A stretch of DNA of 64,000 nucleotides from Ascaris suum (taxonomy: Eukaryota > Nematoda > Chromadorea > Rhabditida > Ascarididae): NCBI GenBank assembly GCA_013433145.1, contig CM024180.1, positions 8,374,001 through 8,438,000 on the forward strand. The letters are read 5' to 3'. Shown here in pieces: positions 23,349-38,363 of this stretch (positions are counted from its first letter, which is position 1; each line of letters begins with the position of its first letter). The position numbers and the translations under genes were made by a program. The notes below the pieces were generated by a model, which worked only from the letters and a program-made list of their open reading frames with translations, made no database searches and was not told the DNA's origin.

Positions 23349-26300
23349 TTAGTTGGTTTTCTTTGCTATCATTTTAGCTTTTGCCTCGACTGCCGCTTTC
23401 TTCTGCTTCGATGTTCGGCAACACACAAAACATATAAAACGGAACATCAACTTGAGCATGTAATAGATCAAAGTCAATGTAAGAAACAGGACTGATAGCA
23501 TAAATGTTATCACATCCACCAAGAAGTATTGCAAAACGTTTAGTTGATCGGCACCAGAACGAGCGTGCGGTACCTGAACAACAATCAGTTCGGCATAAAC
23601 CAACATAATAATATACATAACAATTAATAACAATGATAATGAGAAAAACAGTGATAACGATAACAATAGTACTGATGGGAAGCTTTATTATCGAGAGGAC
23701 CCAACTAAAAAGCGACGGGGCATGAGAAGCCCTACTGTCCAGAATATAAACACTTGGGTACATATAAATCTCCTGATGTGTGCTTAACTCCAATTGCACC
23801 GTGATTCATCACTGACTCCCTCCATTATTTATGTCTAAACAGTCAACATCCTAAATAACGACACAATCAACACGATATCGAATTTTTCCTCGCCATATTG
23901 CTTACTTCTGTTTGGTTCCACATTACTATCATATTCGTAACTGCAAGGTGGCAGAGAAAGGCGGGCAGTGGAAGATGTTGAGACTCATTCATTCCCATCA
24001 GTGCATTAATCCAACGTTTATACGAGCCAATATTAATACGAAGCGTTCGCCGTCATAAAGTGCACAAACTGAACTAAAGGCCAACGCCCACAATAATATA
24101 AACTGCTTTCCCTTAAAAAAATAGCATTATGCTCACCTCTTGATGACGTTGTATGAATTCAACCCAAAACGTTGAATGATTCAATTCTGTATATGGAACA
24201 TCCGTCACCATATCTTGAAACACCGCCATTTCATCTTTATATCTGAATAAAACACAACGTTTATGAGGATTCAAGAAACGAAAATATTGTCTGCGATAAA
24301 ATTTCCATGTCAACTTTAAAATCATTTTAAAGAATATGGAAGGCCTCAAAAGATATTGGATGAATTTACTTCAATTCCAAGATTTCGCGGAAAGAATTAA
24401 AACCCCGAAAGGAAACGACGGAAGTGATCCTCAATGTGATATTCGCGATCATTACAGACGTCGAAAATTCAAACAGGCAAAAAAAAAATTACGAACGTTT
24501 CAAAGAACAACCAAATCTCAAAATACCATTTTTATGCGCTGTTACAAATTTGCTCAGCGAATCTGCACTACGTTGCTGTTGTCTGTGCGTCTGCGCGTGT
24601 CCGTGTCTCTCTTTCTGTTTGATAGTTCAGAACTGCCAAGATTAGAGTGACTTTGATAGTTCGATGGACATAATGCAATCAAAGAATGATCCCCCACACC
24701 TTAACCATACCTCACAGCAACAAAGTCCAAGGTAATTCTAGACAGAATTTAAGGATATAATCAGAATTAGTAAAAAAAAAAAACAGGATGCTTATCAAGC
24801 CATCTTTAGCTAACCAATATGAACAGCAACTAATAAAACATAATGGCGAATGTATATGAAATTGCATCACAATGCTCAACAAAATCACCGAAGTTAAGTC
24901 CCACCCGAAGAAATTAATAAACCTGGCAGGTAAATTTTAAAACTAAAAAACAGGAGAAGAGTTCTTTAAAATGAACGAACTTTTGCTTATAAATTTCGTC
25001 GATAACACGCAAGATGGATCTGCTTGAGAGATTCTTCTTCTTAAGCATCACTCCTGCATTACGAGCCGTCACTCTCAGCACGTTATCGTATCCCCTAGCC
25101 GTAAGCGCAAAACCAATTAGTGGCACTCCATGCCACACACTTTCGATTACGCTATTCAAACCGCCATGTGAGATGTGGGCACGCGTTTTCGGATGACCTG
25201 CAATAAGGTGGTGACATATATCTGCAATCTGTTGATAGATCAATATTAGAAAATAGCAGCGACAATGCAGGTATGAACATCTATAAATGAAATAATCGTA
25301 ATAAATAAAAAAGTTTGCGCCTCTTTCAGGATTCTTCTGCCTCTTTAATCCTCTCGAATTTCAGCACTCTTTAAAGAAACAATACAAAAAATTTTGCTGC
25401 AACTAGAAGTCATAAAACGGAGTAATATTAGAAGCGACAGCTTTTAAAAGACAGCAATAGAATTTCCGATCGACTCGATAAGGCAGTTTCATGAAAACAT
25501 CTGAAGAACGATTACGATCAATGCGCTGTTGTAACGCCCGTATTCAGAAGGTATCAGCTTATATTGCATCCCATGAGGTCAACACTAAATAGATACTCCT
25601 TGAAAAATATCGCAAAACAAGACAGACTCAACGATTTCTAGATGTGCTTATTCGTTTATGGGTGGCTGACTATGAAGATGGCCTTTTGCGCCAAACCTTC
25701 AGCACAAACATTTTGAGATATTGCCTTACAACGTGATGCATTACATCGCTTACAAGTATTACTCATGATAATCGTCAAGCGGTAATATATCTGCAGAACT
25801 GTAATAATATCTATCTAACTGGTAATATATCTACCTCACCTGAATCATCACAGATTAGTTCCACAATGTTTTATACCCCCTGCCGAATGACGCAAGCTGT
25901 GAAAAAACAGATTCACCCTATAAGCCAATGCGCTCCCTTCCACTTGGTAACGACAAAGCGATAGCCATCCCAATTTAGAAAATCCTCACTCATATGAACG
26001 CAAATCAGAACACACAGAGACTTCGAGTTTACTTCATCGATTCTTTCCTTAATCCAAACATATTAGCTATGCACTAATCGGAAATGCGACACATAAAACA
26101 GATAAACGACAGACACCGGCCTAGAATTAAATATATGGACAAAGATAAATAAATTCAAACAAAAAAAAGATAATAATAACGGAAATGAAAAAATTAACTA
26201 CTTGAAATAAAAAAAGGAGTAATTAATTTAAAAAGAAAACGAAAAATGCCAACCAAGTATGTCCTGTTGTGGTAACCATTCAGCAATAAAAACATTCGAT

Positions 26301-29300
26301 GGAAGATTAGCAATGGGAGCACCGTTGTATTGCCAAACAAAACGAATCTCACTCCTTTCCGCAAATGCATTCACAAATGCGTCCTACAAAAGTACATTCA
26401 TCTTTTCTTTTTAAAATCTTAACTATCATAATAGATATTCACAACCAACTAAAATATATTCACTAACTCTCTATAATTTGAGGTGTTATTTTTGATTATT
26501 TTATACCGAGGTAAAATACAATTTCCTCGACAGTATTATATGCACGATTTCCATATTTAAGCGGTATATTTACATGACTTAATGAAACTCATTACCATTT
26601 CAACCATCTCCACTAATTTTACTAGTTCAATAACAGACCAATAACTACATTAAATGCTCGAAATACTTTCTATATATCCGACGTGAAATTCCTCAAAGAC
26701 TCTCAGAAAGCAAACAGAAAAGACCAAATATCAACAACAGTCATCTATTCATATACATTTTACCTCGAATCGAGTACCTGTCTACACTTAAAACTTCATC
26801 AAATTCTTCCCATTGAATTATCCGAAAAATTTTCTGAGTAAAGCACTGTTTAAAAAATTCTTTTGATAGAACCTATATACAACAGAGAGGGCTTTCATTT
26901 GAAATTAGAAAAGCAGCACGATAGGGATTCTTTAATGACATACCACAACTGCCTTTGGTGCCATCTTCCATTGCGCCGTGAAGCCAGTAGTAAATAAAAT
27001 AACACCATGCTTTTCATCAGCGGCATTCACAAATTTCGCCAATTCCTAAATGAGAATAACGAATTTATAACAAAAGAGCTTCCATCGTTATAACTAAATT
27101 TCGTCGAATTTCTCATGTCTAATTATCAAAACTTAACCGAACGGAATACATGGCAACGAAAAGAGGTCATCAACCAACTTGGCACTAAGGGAAAATATCC
27201 CAGAGAAAATTACGGGAAAATAAGTACGAGAAAACTTTCTCAACAAATTTCAAAAACTTAATGCTATTATATAAGCGATAATATCAGAAATTTTGAAAGA
27301 CCTTTCCATTCATTATTGTTACTTTGATGTTATATTTAAACACTTTTCATTTCACAAGAGTTTTAAAACATTTTCTTTACATTATTAATAGGAATTTTTT
27401 TCACCTACTCGCCAACTGTAAAAAGAAGTTCCGCACACCTCAAGGTAGATCTCAAGAACTTTTCCTTTAGAGGCACTTTCATCGTATCATATTACAAAGG
27501 CCTAGTAAACGGCATCGTACCTATTTTACAGCAAAGCCTGCACCTGTGATCTATCTTCGCCAACATCCCCACCTGAACATATGTTTTATCTACCTATCAA
27601 CTTTGTTCATCATAAAACCCTCATATCTTTACTTTGTTCTTAGCACCTCCGGTAGTGAGAAGCGAGAGTGCCAAGAAGTGAAGCGAGAATGGCACAGTTC
27701 ATCTTTGTTTTCTAACTAGAGCGCCTGTGTGTGCCACATCCAGCAGCCTACAAATAGCCTCTCTTGTTTCTGACCGTATAACTTATTTCTTATCGATCTC
27801 GAAGTTTTAGGATGCACGAGATTCTAAACTCTCATTACAACAAAATGAAATTTAAAATCGGTTCCGCCATCCACTTGACTAGTACGCTGATGAATCGAAT
27901 GGTTACCAGACTGATAAGTGTGGCATCTAGCTGACAGCTGGAACATCTCATTATTTGAAGCATCCGACTGATGAGTTTATGTGGTACAATTTGGTAACAA
28001 AAAAAACTTACTCCCTTTAGTGGTTTTGCTTTTTTGCAATTAAGACCTCCAATAAAATTAACACGTGGCATATAAGGACGAGCAAAATCAAAAATCGGCG
28101 GTGTATTCACAAAATTAATCGACGCATTACGTTCCAAATAAAATGCTTCGGGCACTTGATTAGGATAATGTGCCTGCAATATGGATTTGACAATTGGCTG
28201 AAATATTAATTCTCTTTATTAATTTCTCTTTTCGAATTCTCCACTCAACAAATTTCACTGAACGTTTCAATGAGCCATTGCAGACACCGATCACAGCATC
28301 GAATAATTAAGGTAAATAGTGTTTCAAGTAGAACAATAAGCCAAATCGACAAAGCTCTAAACCTACTGAGATACTTTACTAAAATCCACAAGAACGATCG
28401 AAGCGGAGTGCTAATATTGCCACGCTAACCATGTTTGCAAATGTAGAACATTGATGGGTATTTTTTCTCTTCTTCAACATATAAGACTAGGCTTTATCAG
28501 GCTCACTTAGCAACATTTAAGACTGGGCTCTATTAGACTTATCGCAGCAATGCTTCGATGATCCACTGCTGCAGACATTAAGCCTAAACGTGACATTACA
28601 GTCTAGAAATCCTTCGACCTCAAATTAAGCCACAGTACAATACCTTCGATGAACCCTCTCAATCTCTCCAGAGGTGATGTAGGTGGTTAGGTCCGGGTGT
28701 GCCTCACCTGCACAGATTACGATCTTGAGGTGACGCCGCTTTTGGGTGCGCTTAATGGCAAGTAGACATCATCGACAATTCCACTGACCAAGTAATTATC
28801 TGTCTTTGCACTCAAATGAACGGTGGTTGCCACCGATTTACGCTATATGTCATTGCTAAATTCGTGATGTACCACTATCAATACCAAATCGTTATTCAAA
28901 ACGACATCAAATTAGCAAATGTTCTGGCAGTAAACACATCCATTACCAGCTAACCATACCACAGCATGAATCCAAACTCTTTCATGTATAGGGCAAAATA
29001 AAATATTTAGAATGAATGCAAAAAAGGAATATATACGAAAACTAAAAAAATATACAAATACTATGATTTTATAAAGCTTGCATCCCCAAAACACCCAAAC
29101 AATTTCAACTGTTGTCTCGAAGAACACTGTACTTCTTCATAGATTTTCCCGATTCTTTATGTCCTTCAAGGAAATCGCAGAGAAATAATTATTACGCAAT
29201 GCAAATTTTGTAGTTATGAATGAAATGCTCCCAAGCACTAATTTCCAAGAAATGAAACAGTTCAATTTAAAAAACGGTACAACTTTCTTGATAATCGAAG

Positions 29301-32300
29301 AGTGGGAAAATACCTGGAAGATGTTATCCATACGTCTTAGTATAAGATGTTGGTGAACATAAATTGCTCGCAAATAAGAAGCCATATTAAAGGTACGTTG
29401 CCAAAAATTCAATTCATCTGTGAGCCTCAATAAAAAACTTTCAAATCATTAAGAAATCTCAATGATTTTTTTCATTACAAAACAAGAAAGCGGTGGAAAT
29501 ACATATTTTTTTTAATCGACAAATCAATCATAACCATAGAAAGGCTTCATGAGATTAACAGCAGAAAGCACATGTGAGTACATGTTATATTACGCAACAG
29601 AAAAATAGAACCTGTGATGACAAAAAATGGAATCCTCCTTTGTCAACTTCTTCCTGGTGAAGAAGACGAAGAATCGATGTCTTCTCTAAAATTCTGGAAG
29701 CTTGGGAACTGTTCGTTTTCCGCCCCAGAACTTACCAATTTACCTAACTGTTTTCGGTGCCGTTTCATAAACCTTAAGAAACCACTATTCTGCACATACC
29801 TACTTTCTTCCCCATGTAGTAATACTTCAAACATGGCTACGCTAATGGTATCAGGTAATGTCAAAAGTTTTTTGAGGTATCGCCAGATGACCAGTTAATG
29901 CCAGTAGTTTCCTTAAAATCACAATCAAAAATTTATAATTCATGTTAAAAAAATACATACCCTGTGCCAGGAACCGGCAAATAACTTGGCGGACTAGGAC
30001 TCTGATTTGCCCACGCAGATTCTGTTCGTAACGCCGTCATCGACCAATAAATAAAAACGCTCTTTTGTAAGCCCGTATGAAGAAGACCACATGGATTATA
30101 TAAATCGTCCACAATCACCGTATCAAATTTCTCCGCCACCAATTCATTGAATTCAGCTTTTCGTGTTGAGAGAAGCTGAAATAAACTGCAACAGCTAAAT
30201 AATATTCAGTGGCACTGCTGCGGAAAAAAAATAAATCCATTCAAAAGTAGTACGATTCATGATATGATCATTGGAATACCCTTTTCAATAATTATTGGCA
30301 TTTTTCGATTAAACACGTGAGCAATATTTGTCAACTTCAAGAACACCTATGGGATGCTCCAAAATTACGGAAGGAAATTCCACTTCGATAAAAGCGAAAG
30401 AGGAAGTTGTTGGAAGTATTTAGTTGTGAATCGAAAGACTCCACAATTGCGACTTTTGAGAAACGGCGCTCGCTCAGAAAAGCATTTTTTCATATTTTAG
30501 AAAAAAATTCCCCCGAAATTTGCGGTACTTTAACATAAACTAATTAATCTAACTTAAAATACATAATGATGCAATTCAACTCCAGTACATATTGTACTTA
30601 TCAAACACCAGTAACCTGCATCAACGACTGAAAAAATAGTTCACGGAAACTAGCTATTAACGAAAAATGTACGATTATAGTTAACAGGATGTTGACAGAT
30701 TCAATATATATGCCCGTCGTTCACGGCGTGGAGATCGCAGCATGCCAACTTCCAGCCAACTAATATCTAAGTCCCACTAAGTTTCTACTCATCTTTCTTT
30801 GCGCCATGTACTGCCTTCGACTTTAGTGACGTTTGACTTTAAAATACATTCAAAAACTTCTGCCAACAGACCGGATCACTCCTTTCATGGAAATTTTAAA
30901 ACATTGACCACACCTTTAAGCCACCGTTTTATGCATTTCAAATCATTCCATTTCACTTTAGTGGCCTACACACAACAGTAACTTTCTTCCTGAACGATGC
31001 GTAGCACAACGAGTATACGCCGCCTGATTGTGCGTTCAGTGCGAATAATCACGGCAAGCACCGTTCAAGGAACATGTGACTATGACACAGTAGACGGCGC
31101 TTCTATATATCGGATAATATCGCTCTTCTTCTCCAACCCCCCCCCCCCTCCTCCATCCAGCTTGCAAAGAAATATCCTCTAAACGAATATAAAGGCAGAC
31201 CTGATCACACAACTGAATACTAGCCATCCAGGCGGTCGTTTGCTCTGCCTCATCGTAAAAATCGGCATCCCAAATACGGCGATATATAGAATGATTTCGA
31301 TATAAATAGAGATCCCTCAACGATTGATCGTTGAGCGTTATCCGCCAAAACACTTCATGAACGCCTGCTGGTAATGATACGGAAGGCTGCAAATTTTAAA
31401 AGCAACTTCAGTTTATTAGCATAAAGATGGCAGATGCAAAACTTTGCTAGACGTATTCGCATTGACCAACCTTGTGCGTTCATATCGCGCCTAACTGACA
31501 ACCTCTTTTATAAACTACAAAAGATTTACAACAACAAATCGTATTTTGGTCAGGCCAACCGCACATACCTGTATTAAGAAATAATAACAATTTTTGTATA
31601 TTAAACCGACCGCTCGTATCCATCTTGAACAATAATATATACATGCGGATTATTTTCATCATAATTCACTTCACAAATGTGCATTAAAAAGATTAACGAT
31701 CAATAAAATGGTGACATTCCAGAAAGAAATAAGAAAACCGGCCATTCAAAGCAAACTAGTCGTGATCCTATAGTGCAAGACCTTTTTTGCGCAATATTCT
31801 TAATTTCCAACTTGACAGCAACAAAAAACGAGATAGTCAAACGTGAGATTACAGCCCCAATAAAACGCTCTGCCCTATATCGTCCCATTGCTCCGTGCAG
31901 GGTGAAAACACTTCGACGAATATCTGTATCGTAGGCGCAGATGCCGCGCAGTCATCTGTCACTTGTCGGCTGTCACATCCAAATGCACCATACGGCAAAT
32001 ATTTGTGGAAATAAATAAATAAATACATAAACAACTGTTACAGCGAAACTATCTTCGCCACATACCCACAAACAGCGATCGCAGTCGGAACTCCGAACTC
32101 TCATAACCCGTTTCGGTAACCGACAGACCTCAATCATTACTACCAAATTTCATCAAGGATATCTCTACGATCCTATAGATGAACGTGTGAAGAAAGCGAG
32201 CAGCGGAAAATGAGTACTAAGAAGAGCTATGGGGGGAGATGGAAGGTATGGGAGGGGAGGGGGGAGGGAAATGAACGCACCCTTGACAGGTCTTTTTTTT

Positions 32301-33643
32301 CTTCTACACCTTGAAGAACAAGTATTAAATTAATACGACAAACGAATTTAGAAAAGCTGCAAAGACCTGCTCTACATGGCGCTGCGCTAAGTTTATATCA
32401 CTTCTTCCACGGGCAACGAATACGCGATTGTTTAGTTAATATCAACTTTCCCGAAATACTGAATGAATTTTTGGAAACGCATGCATAAAAATTTTGACAG
32501 AGACAGTGAGGGAAGGGAAAAGAAAAAAGTCCAGATCTCGGATCCCCCTTCAGACCCAAGCCCAGACTCCCCTCCTTTAACCGCCTTCCACCATTCCCTG
32601 CATTGTAAAATATTCCTGATGTCATTCTTTAACCGTGGATGAAATATCGTTCTATTATATTCTCTATACTATCATACTCCGTACGAAGACTTTCCGGCAA
32701 AGTATATGTGGATTAGCTGCACAGACCAACCATCATCATAAATTCAAAAGCCATTAATAAATTGAGGGAAAAAATGCGTGAAGCGACTCATCATCTGCCC
32801 GTCAGCTTGCAACCTTTTTTCACTTACTTGTTATTACCTTTCCTCCCAATCTGCTTTTTTGCTAAACAAACATTTATCTTTAAATTAAATTAAATCAAAT
32901 TGTTATTTAACCAATTATTGGCACAAATAACAAAGTGACAATAATATACGAAGATAAAATAATATAGCCGCTTAAATGGGAAAATTAATTAAGAAAAGAA
33001 TATAAAGAACAAATATTCGTACACCGGAAATAACAGCATAATATCAATAAAGCAATAAATAACATCAGAACAATTACACTTGTGGAACTATGAGTTCAGG
33101 TTGTGAGATTAGGCCCAGTGAAATTTAGGGGGTGGACTACTTCTTCAGGTAGCATCGCCTTGAGCATGACGCTTCATAATGTTACCTCTCTCTCAAACTG
33201 CAACGAGTACCGCCTCAAATACGACGCCAACTACGTAAATGAGAATATACTATCAAAATGGATACTCAAAAGAATACTTGCAATTCGACAACAATATTGA
33301 AGATCCTATTTAATTCTTATAAAACATTAAACGATAAATTTTGACGTTTTATTCGTAGAAACGGTGAAAAAAAGTTAAGAATAATTCCCGAAAAGTTACA
33401 ACATTGAAATCGGCTTTTTAAAATAAATAAATAAATAGATAAATGTGCTACACAATTCATCACCTCATCGAAGCCATATTCGAACCACGTAACTTCATGA
33501 TGTCTCTTGATGAGTTCCTGTGCCAAATAACGTATCGTATATCGGTGTACCGGGAATAATGAACTCGGCATTATAAGCACGCTACCCGCGTTATTGTAGA
33601 CAATAAGCGCCGACAAATAGAAAAAACACGATATGACCCACAT
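23349..33643 (-). CDS. UDP-glycosyltransferase (GT1 family), 10 exons, complete
   Basis: This is a membrane-bound UDP-glucuronosyl/glucosyltransferase that would conjugate sugar to lipophilic substrates in the ER lumen. Exons: 33464-33643, 31201-31386, 29961-30175, 29314-29425, 28012-28197, 26944-27045, 26254-26383, 24981-25197, 24137-24242, 23349-23573, giving 1659 nt, 552 aa plus TAA. It begins with a hydrophobic signal peptide (about residues 1-18). His33 in SLFPVHRYT fits the catalytic His, and [11 protein letters not shown] (about 142-152) holds the partner Asp. Further family landmarks are [54 protein letters not shown], and HGGLNSVIE in the signature region. A hydrophobic anchor follows (about 488-515), then a basic cytosolic tail ending KKTN, a KKxx retrieval signal. 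The normal Asp-Gln dyad that holds the donor sugar is Arg405-Gly406 here (in ALTARGYDN). The ATG lies two bases after TTTCTGTTTCAG, a likely spliced-leader acceptor. Substrate and exact UGT subfamily are unknown. Confidence 0.93.
32251..32268 (+). other. G-quadruplex-type motif
   Basis: The plus strand carries four consecutive G-tracts (GGGAGGGGAGGGGGGAGGG) with single-A loops, in UGT intron 1. The G-rich strand is the template strand of the gene. Folding is inferred from the pattern only. Confidence 0.6.
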
Positions 33644-33645
33644 CT

Positions 33646-33659
33646 CTGAAACAGAAACC
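33646..33659 (-). promoter_or_regulatory. Probable trans-splice acceptor at UGT start
   Basis: On the minus strand the sequence reads GGTTTCTGTTTCAG immediately followed by AG and the start ATG. A strong nematode 3' splice site only two bases from the start, with no matching upstream coding exon seen, is the pattern of spliced-leader trans-splicing. An ordinary cis-splice from a non-coding 5' exon would look the same. Confidence 0.55.
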
Positions 33660-36600
33660 ACTGCATACTTCGGGTGTCCCTTCTATCATCAACACCGACA
33701 CGACAGACACGACGCGACAAATACGCAATCAACGAATGGCTATCCGACAAGCAATCCATCACATGGTAGGTGTGGGAAGCCCCATATCATTTTAAGCGGC
33801 TGCACTTCCATTATTCTGATCAATAAGGATCAAATAAGGATGCAGCGCTCGAACATCCTGACCCCCCCCCCCCGCCTCCCCTCTAGGACCATGATGGCAT
33901 ATAAAGGCATGGTCTGCACGAGGATGTTTCTCCTTGTGGGGTTGGGGGGGGGGGGTCTCATGTGCATCCTATATCAACCAATCCCTACTCACATTAATTA
34001 TTCGTCCCGATCCAGTAGAGTTTATAAACGAGCATAGGGTAACTCGAACTGCTATAAAATCTTCAAAATCGCATTACATCTCAATTTATTATTATATTAT
34101 ACCAGAGATGATCATTCAAAGATGGTGTCATCTAAAATAAATCTGAACAAAAAATTATTTGCATTTCCATGAACCATAGAACGGACTTGTTCGTTTTCTT
34201 TTTCCAAAGAACATAAGAAGAGGAAAAATTTCGCGAGCAATAAATAAGTTATTTAACGCAATTACAATAGGTGGTATAAAAATTTTCGTTGTAATTTTCA
34301 AGAATTGCACAAAGCACGAGATCCGATGTGATGGAATATTAAGCCTCTTTTTGAAAACGAAAAATTAATTTTTTTTTTGACATGATAGAATTAAGATCTT
34401 TTTTGAAGCGCTTTTTTTTCAAAAATTAGACGGTAACCAAAAACTATAGCGATAACGAGCTTAGAAAAACCGATCGAAACGCACAACGTGAGATATACCT
34501 GGGAAATAGGGACAGCACCACAACAAAAAATTTTTAAATCATTTTCATGGGTTTTATAAAGCGTTGAAAGGAGCAAGAGGTAAGGCTACATCTACGCGGA
34601 AGAGGAATGTCAGACGTTCCGGAAATGGCAGGAAATTAGTTTTCAATGAAACTGTTAAAACTGATCAAATAAAACCTCCCTCAGAGATGCAAAACGATAT
34701 CTTCTCAGTAAGACCGACATAATATGTTGAGGAAAGAGATGTCCGCACTTGAATATTAATTTCCCGCATAAATAATAAACAACACTAACAAACAATAATT
34801 TGTAATAAATAAACAAATAATAAAACATTAAATAAAAAAATAATAATAATAATTTTAAAAAATTTTTAGTAACGTTTTCGCATAACACCATCATGATGAA
34901 TAATCCTTGTTCGTGATGAGGACATTATGTTGAAATATCATAGAAACAATTCATTCTCGCTGTGGCGGTTCGTAGTCAACACTCACCTCTTAATGCAGAA
35001 ACTGGGAAGCCTCCACTTTTTTCCTTTCCCACAAATTTCCACACTTCCACATCAAATTTCCGAACATTTCTACAGTGTCCACACATAAAATTCCTCATAA
35101 AATTCAAAATTCTGAGGTGCTTCATCACTCCTTCCTGCCTTCCTCTCCCTCTCTCGACTTAGACCTTCGGTCCTAAAAACAGCAAAGTTTTGCATCACTG
35201 TTAGCGGTTCATACTCAGAGACCTGTCTCGGTTGCAAGAAAGTAATGTTGTTTCCTTTTAGATATCAATTAAGCGAGAGGGGGAGGGCGAGGGAAGAAGG
35301 GGAAGCGGAGGGGGAGGAAGGAGGAGAAGGAGAGAACGAGATGGGATGGGGGGATGATATTTCTGTGATCGCACACAACAATAAAATCCTAATCGCAGCA
35401 AGGGCACCTCACATCGAACAAAACAACCATGCACAAATCACCTGTTCAGCCACCATACAACTCATCGATAAGAAACACACCACGCTGCTGACACAACCTG
35501 TTTGCTTTGATGATTTCTTTTTTGCGCTAAATAAGACGTCGAAAATATTCAAGACCACCCGCTCATCTTCCTTCCTTTCTTTCTTTTTTCTTCTGCAATT
35601 TTAACTGATGAAATTTTACACGAACGGGCACCAATGTTAGTGCCTTTAAGTAAGCAAATAATATTCCCACAGGGGTTTATATTCAAGATAAATGGTATAC
35701 AGCCTTCTTTGCCTCTTAAAATGTTCATATATAAAAGAGGCTTATAAAGAGGGGAGGGGAGGCATTATAAAAAGAGGAATACGGTATGCGCGGTTGTACT
35801 TGAGAGTTGCACAAATATTATAGAGGAAATTTTCAATAGATTTTCAATTTCTAATGTTTTGAATTTTTTATTACTGCTGAAAACATTGGATGCTAAAGCA
35901 TGAGCAATATTATTGAGAATGCTATTGGTTAAAGGTGTGCAATTCCCCAATGTTCATTTCTACTTCTATTCTATACATCCGAACACTGTCAACGTACTTC
36001 CTCAACGATAATTTTATCCTCCTTCTTTTATCCCTCAAATTTTCTATATCATAAAAAAATATCCTTCAGGTTGTCTACTTCATAGGAAATCGAAAATATC
36101 CTCCAAGTTTTCTATTTCGTAAAAAACGAAAGATTTCAACGACATGCATGTGAATCAACTCAACAAAATATATGCGTCCTTTAAAATTTCAATTGCCCAA
36201 ATCGGTTTCAACGTCCCATTTTCCGCCCAGTGGTTCAATCGATCATTGGCGCGGTTCGATGAGAGCCAAGAACCTCATCGGTGAAAAATCGAAACACTGA
36301 AGTATACCGATTTAAAACTGTCCGGTCTTATTGGATATCCGAAGTGTACAACGCAAATACTGTGAATTGATTAGACCAAAAGCTATAAATAAATAAAATT
36401 TTAGACGACATCACTTATAAAACGTCGCATTTTCATAAAACATTCTGGAAAAAAAAGTATCACAAAAAACAACGAAATAGAAAACAATTTCCGATTGAAA
36501 GAATAAAGAAAGTGGGAGAGCAATGCGATACGACAGCGTAGCTTTCACAGATAGTGTCATCCCCGACCAACGCTCAAGAGTTCAATGTCGTTGCGGACTA

Positions 36601-38200
36601 CGCAAATCGCTCTCACTGATATTCTTATCAAATGCAACTGATATTCTTATCAAGTGTATAGCAGTATAACACAACATTATCGAAAATAAGATCGCTATCG
36701 TTCAGATGATATAGCCAATAATACAAAAAAAAAAAAACTCTCTTATCTTATTATCACCGATTATCGTGCATTCGAAAACGAATCTGACACGGGTACATCC
36801 TTAAAAAATCGTTTCCAAACCTTTCACTATGTCCCCCTCCCTCACTCTTCCCCCCCCCCCCCAACAAAACAAAAACGCTCCCTACCGAGCTTTCCATTCC
36901 GATTATTTTATAATATGGTACGATTAGGCAGTAAAGGGGGGGGGACGGGGGGAGGGCACACCCATAATGACGCTAACCCATGTGCTTATGTACGTGCAAA
37001 TGATATACATCTATCGCAGATGCGATACACCCAACCCGTCTCCCACAAATACAACATCGTATCGCAGAGATGTAACGGTCCCTCATACGAAGCATTCGAC
37101 CTGCATGTACTTGTAAGGTGCACTTAATTTGTGCTGCAAAGCGATTGCAATAACACATTATAGATACAAACTATCACCTATACTGATGAACTTACTGTGA
37201 TTCTTTTTAAATCGTCGAAGAATTCTGGAGGATGAATTTTAAGAGGCCATTTAATTTAAATTTGCAGGAGGTGTAACAAAAAATCGAGATGGAATGATCG
37301 TTTTTGTTGATAAATCCCTCTCAAGCTCTACGACAACTGCAATAACACGTCATCAAAGGAAGGCATTCATGATGAGAACAATCTCTACGTCCAAAAACAA
37401 CAAAATCAGGCCAAATTTGTATTTGATCAAAACTTGGAAAGAAATAACATGAACAGCTGAAATAAGCTCTGTCCCAACGTACACTACCACCCCCCCCCCC
37501 TCTCTCTCCTTGCGAAATTTATTGTTCATCGGAGTATTGCTGAAGGCATTAGGATAAGGTCGAAAACGTACCCATGACGGTAATCCACAATGAGTGAGGC
37601 AATTCTACCAATATTCGCCTTATGCTATGAAGTGGAACGACGCGTAATGCATTTCGCTAAATTCAGGATGCCTGCAAGCGGGAAGTACAGGTACAACACC
37701 TCACAGCTCTAAAATAATACACAGATATAAACGGCAATATATAATGTTATTGCTTGAAAATTTCCCCTTGAAGAAGGCGCATTAAGCTGGAAAGTTATGA
37801 CGATGCAAATACCCTTACAGAGGTGTTTATTAAGCTTTTTTTTTTTGCAATTTACTGCAAAACCAATCTGCACTACTTTTTTTATAAATTTATGACTCAA
37901 ATTGCAAACAAAAAGTGAATCATTGCCGCAGATTCTTTAAATTTCGATAGAAGACTATAGGAATCTAATTGAGAAAAAAAAAACTATATTTGCTCTTGAA
38001 GGCATTTCCCCTTCTTATCGGTAAGACCAAAGTTGGTTTCTTAACCCAACATAGGTAATACACGTAATTACGCATATAAATACAGGTATATTAGGAACAT
38101 TTAATAAAATAGGTAACAAATTCCACGCGATAACATTTTTATAAAGCTTTTTACCTAGACGTTAAAAAACTATCATGTTTCGTTGTTACAAATATTCCCT

Positions 38201-38217
38201 CCCCCCCCCCCCCCCCC
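38201..38217. repeat. C17 homopolymer
   Basis: Seventeen C in a row, at the edge of the GC-richer island that holds the hairpin at 38335. Confidence 0.95.
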
Positions 38218-38334
38218 TCCTTACTTCTCTGAGAGAGACAATGCGGTGCAGGAAGGCCACTTTTGCCGAGCTGAGGACTCCGCTGCGATAAAATTTGATG
38301 GATGGATGGTATCTTGGCGAAAAATCCGTCAACG

Positions 38335-38363
38335 GCTGCACGATGAGGACCTCATCGTGCAGC
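38335..38363. repeat. Perfect 13-bp inverted repeat, 3-nt loop
   Basis: GCTGCACGATGAG and its exact reverse complement flank GAC. The hairpin lies inside a GC-richer, unassigned island between the STAR and UGT genes. Confidence 0.95.
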
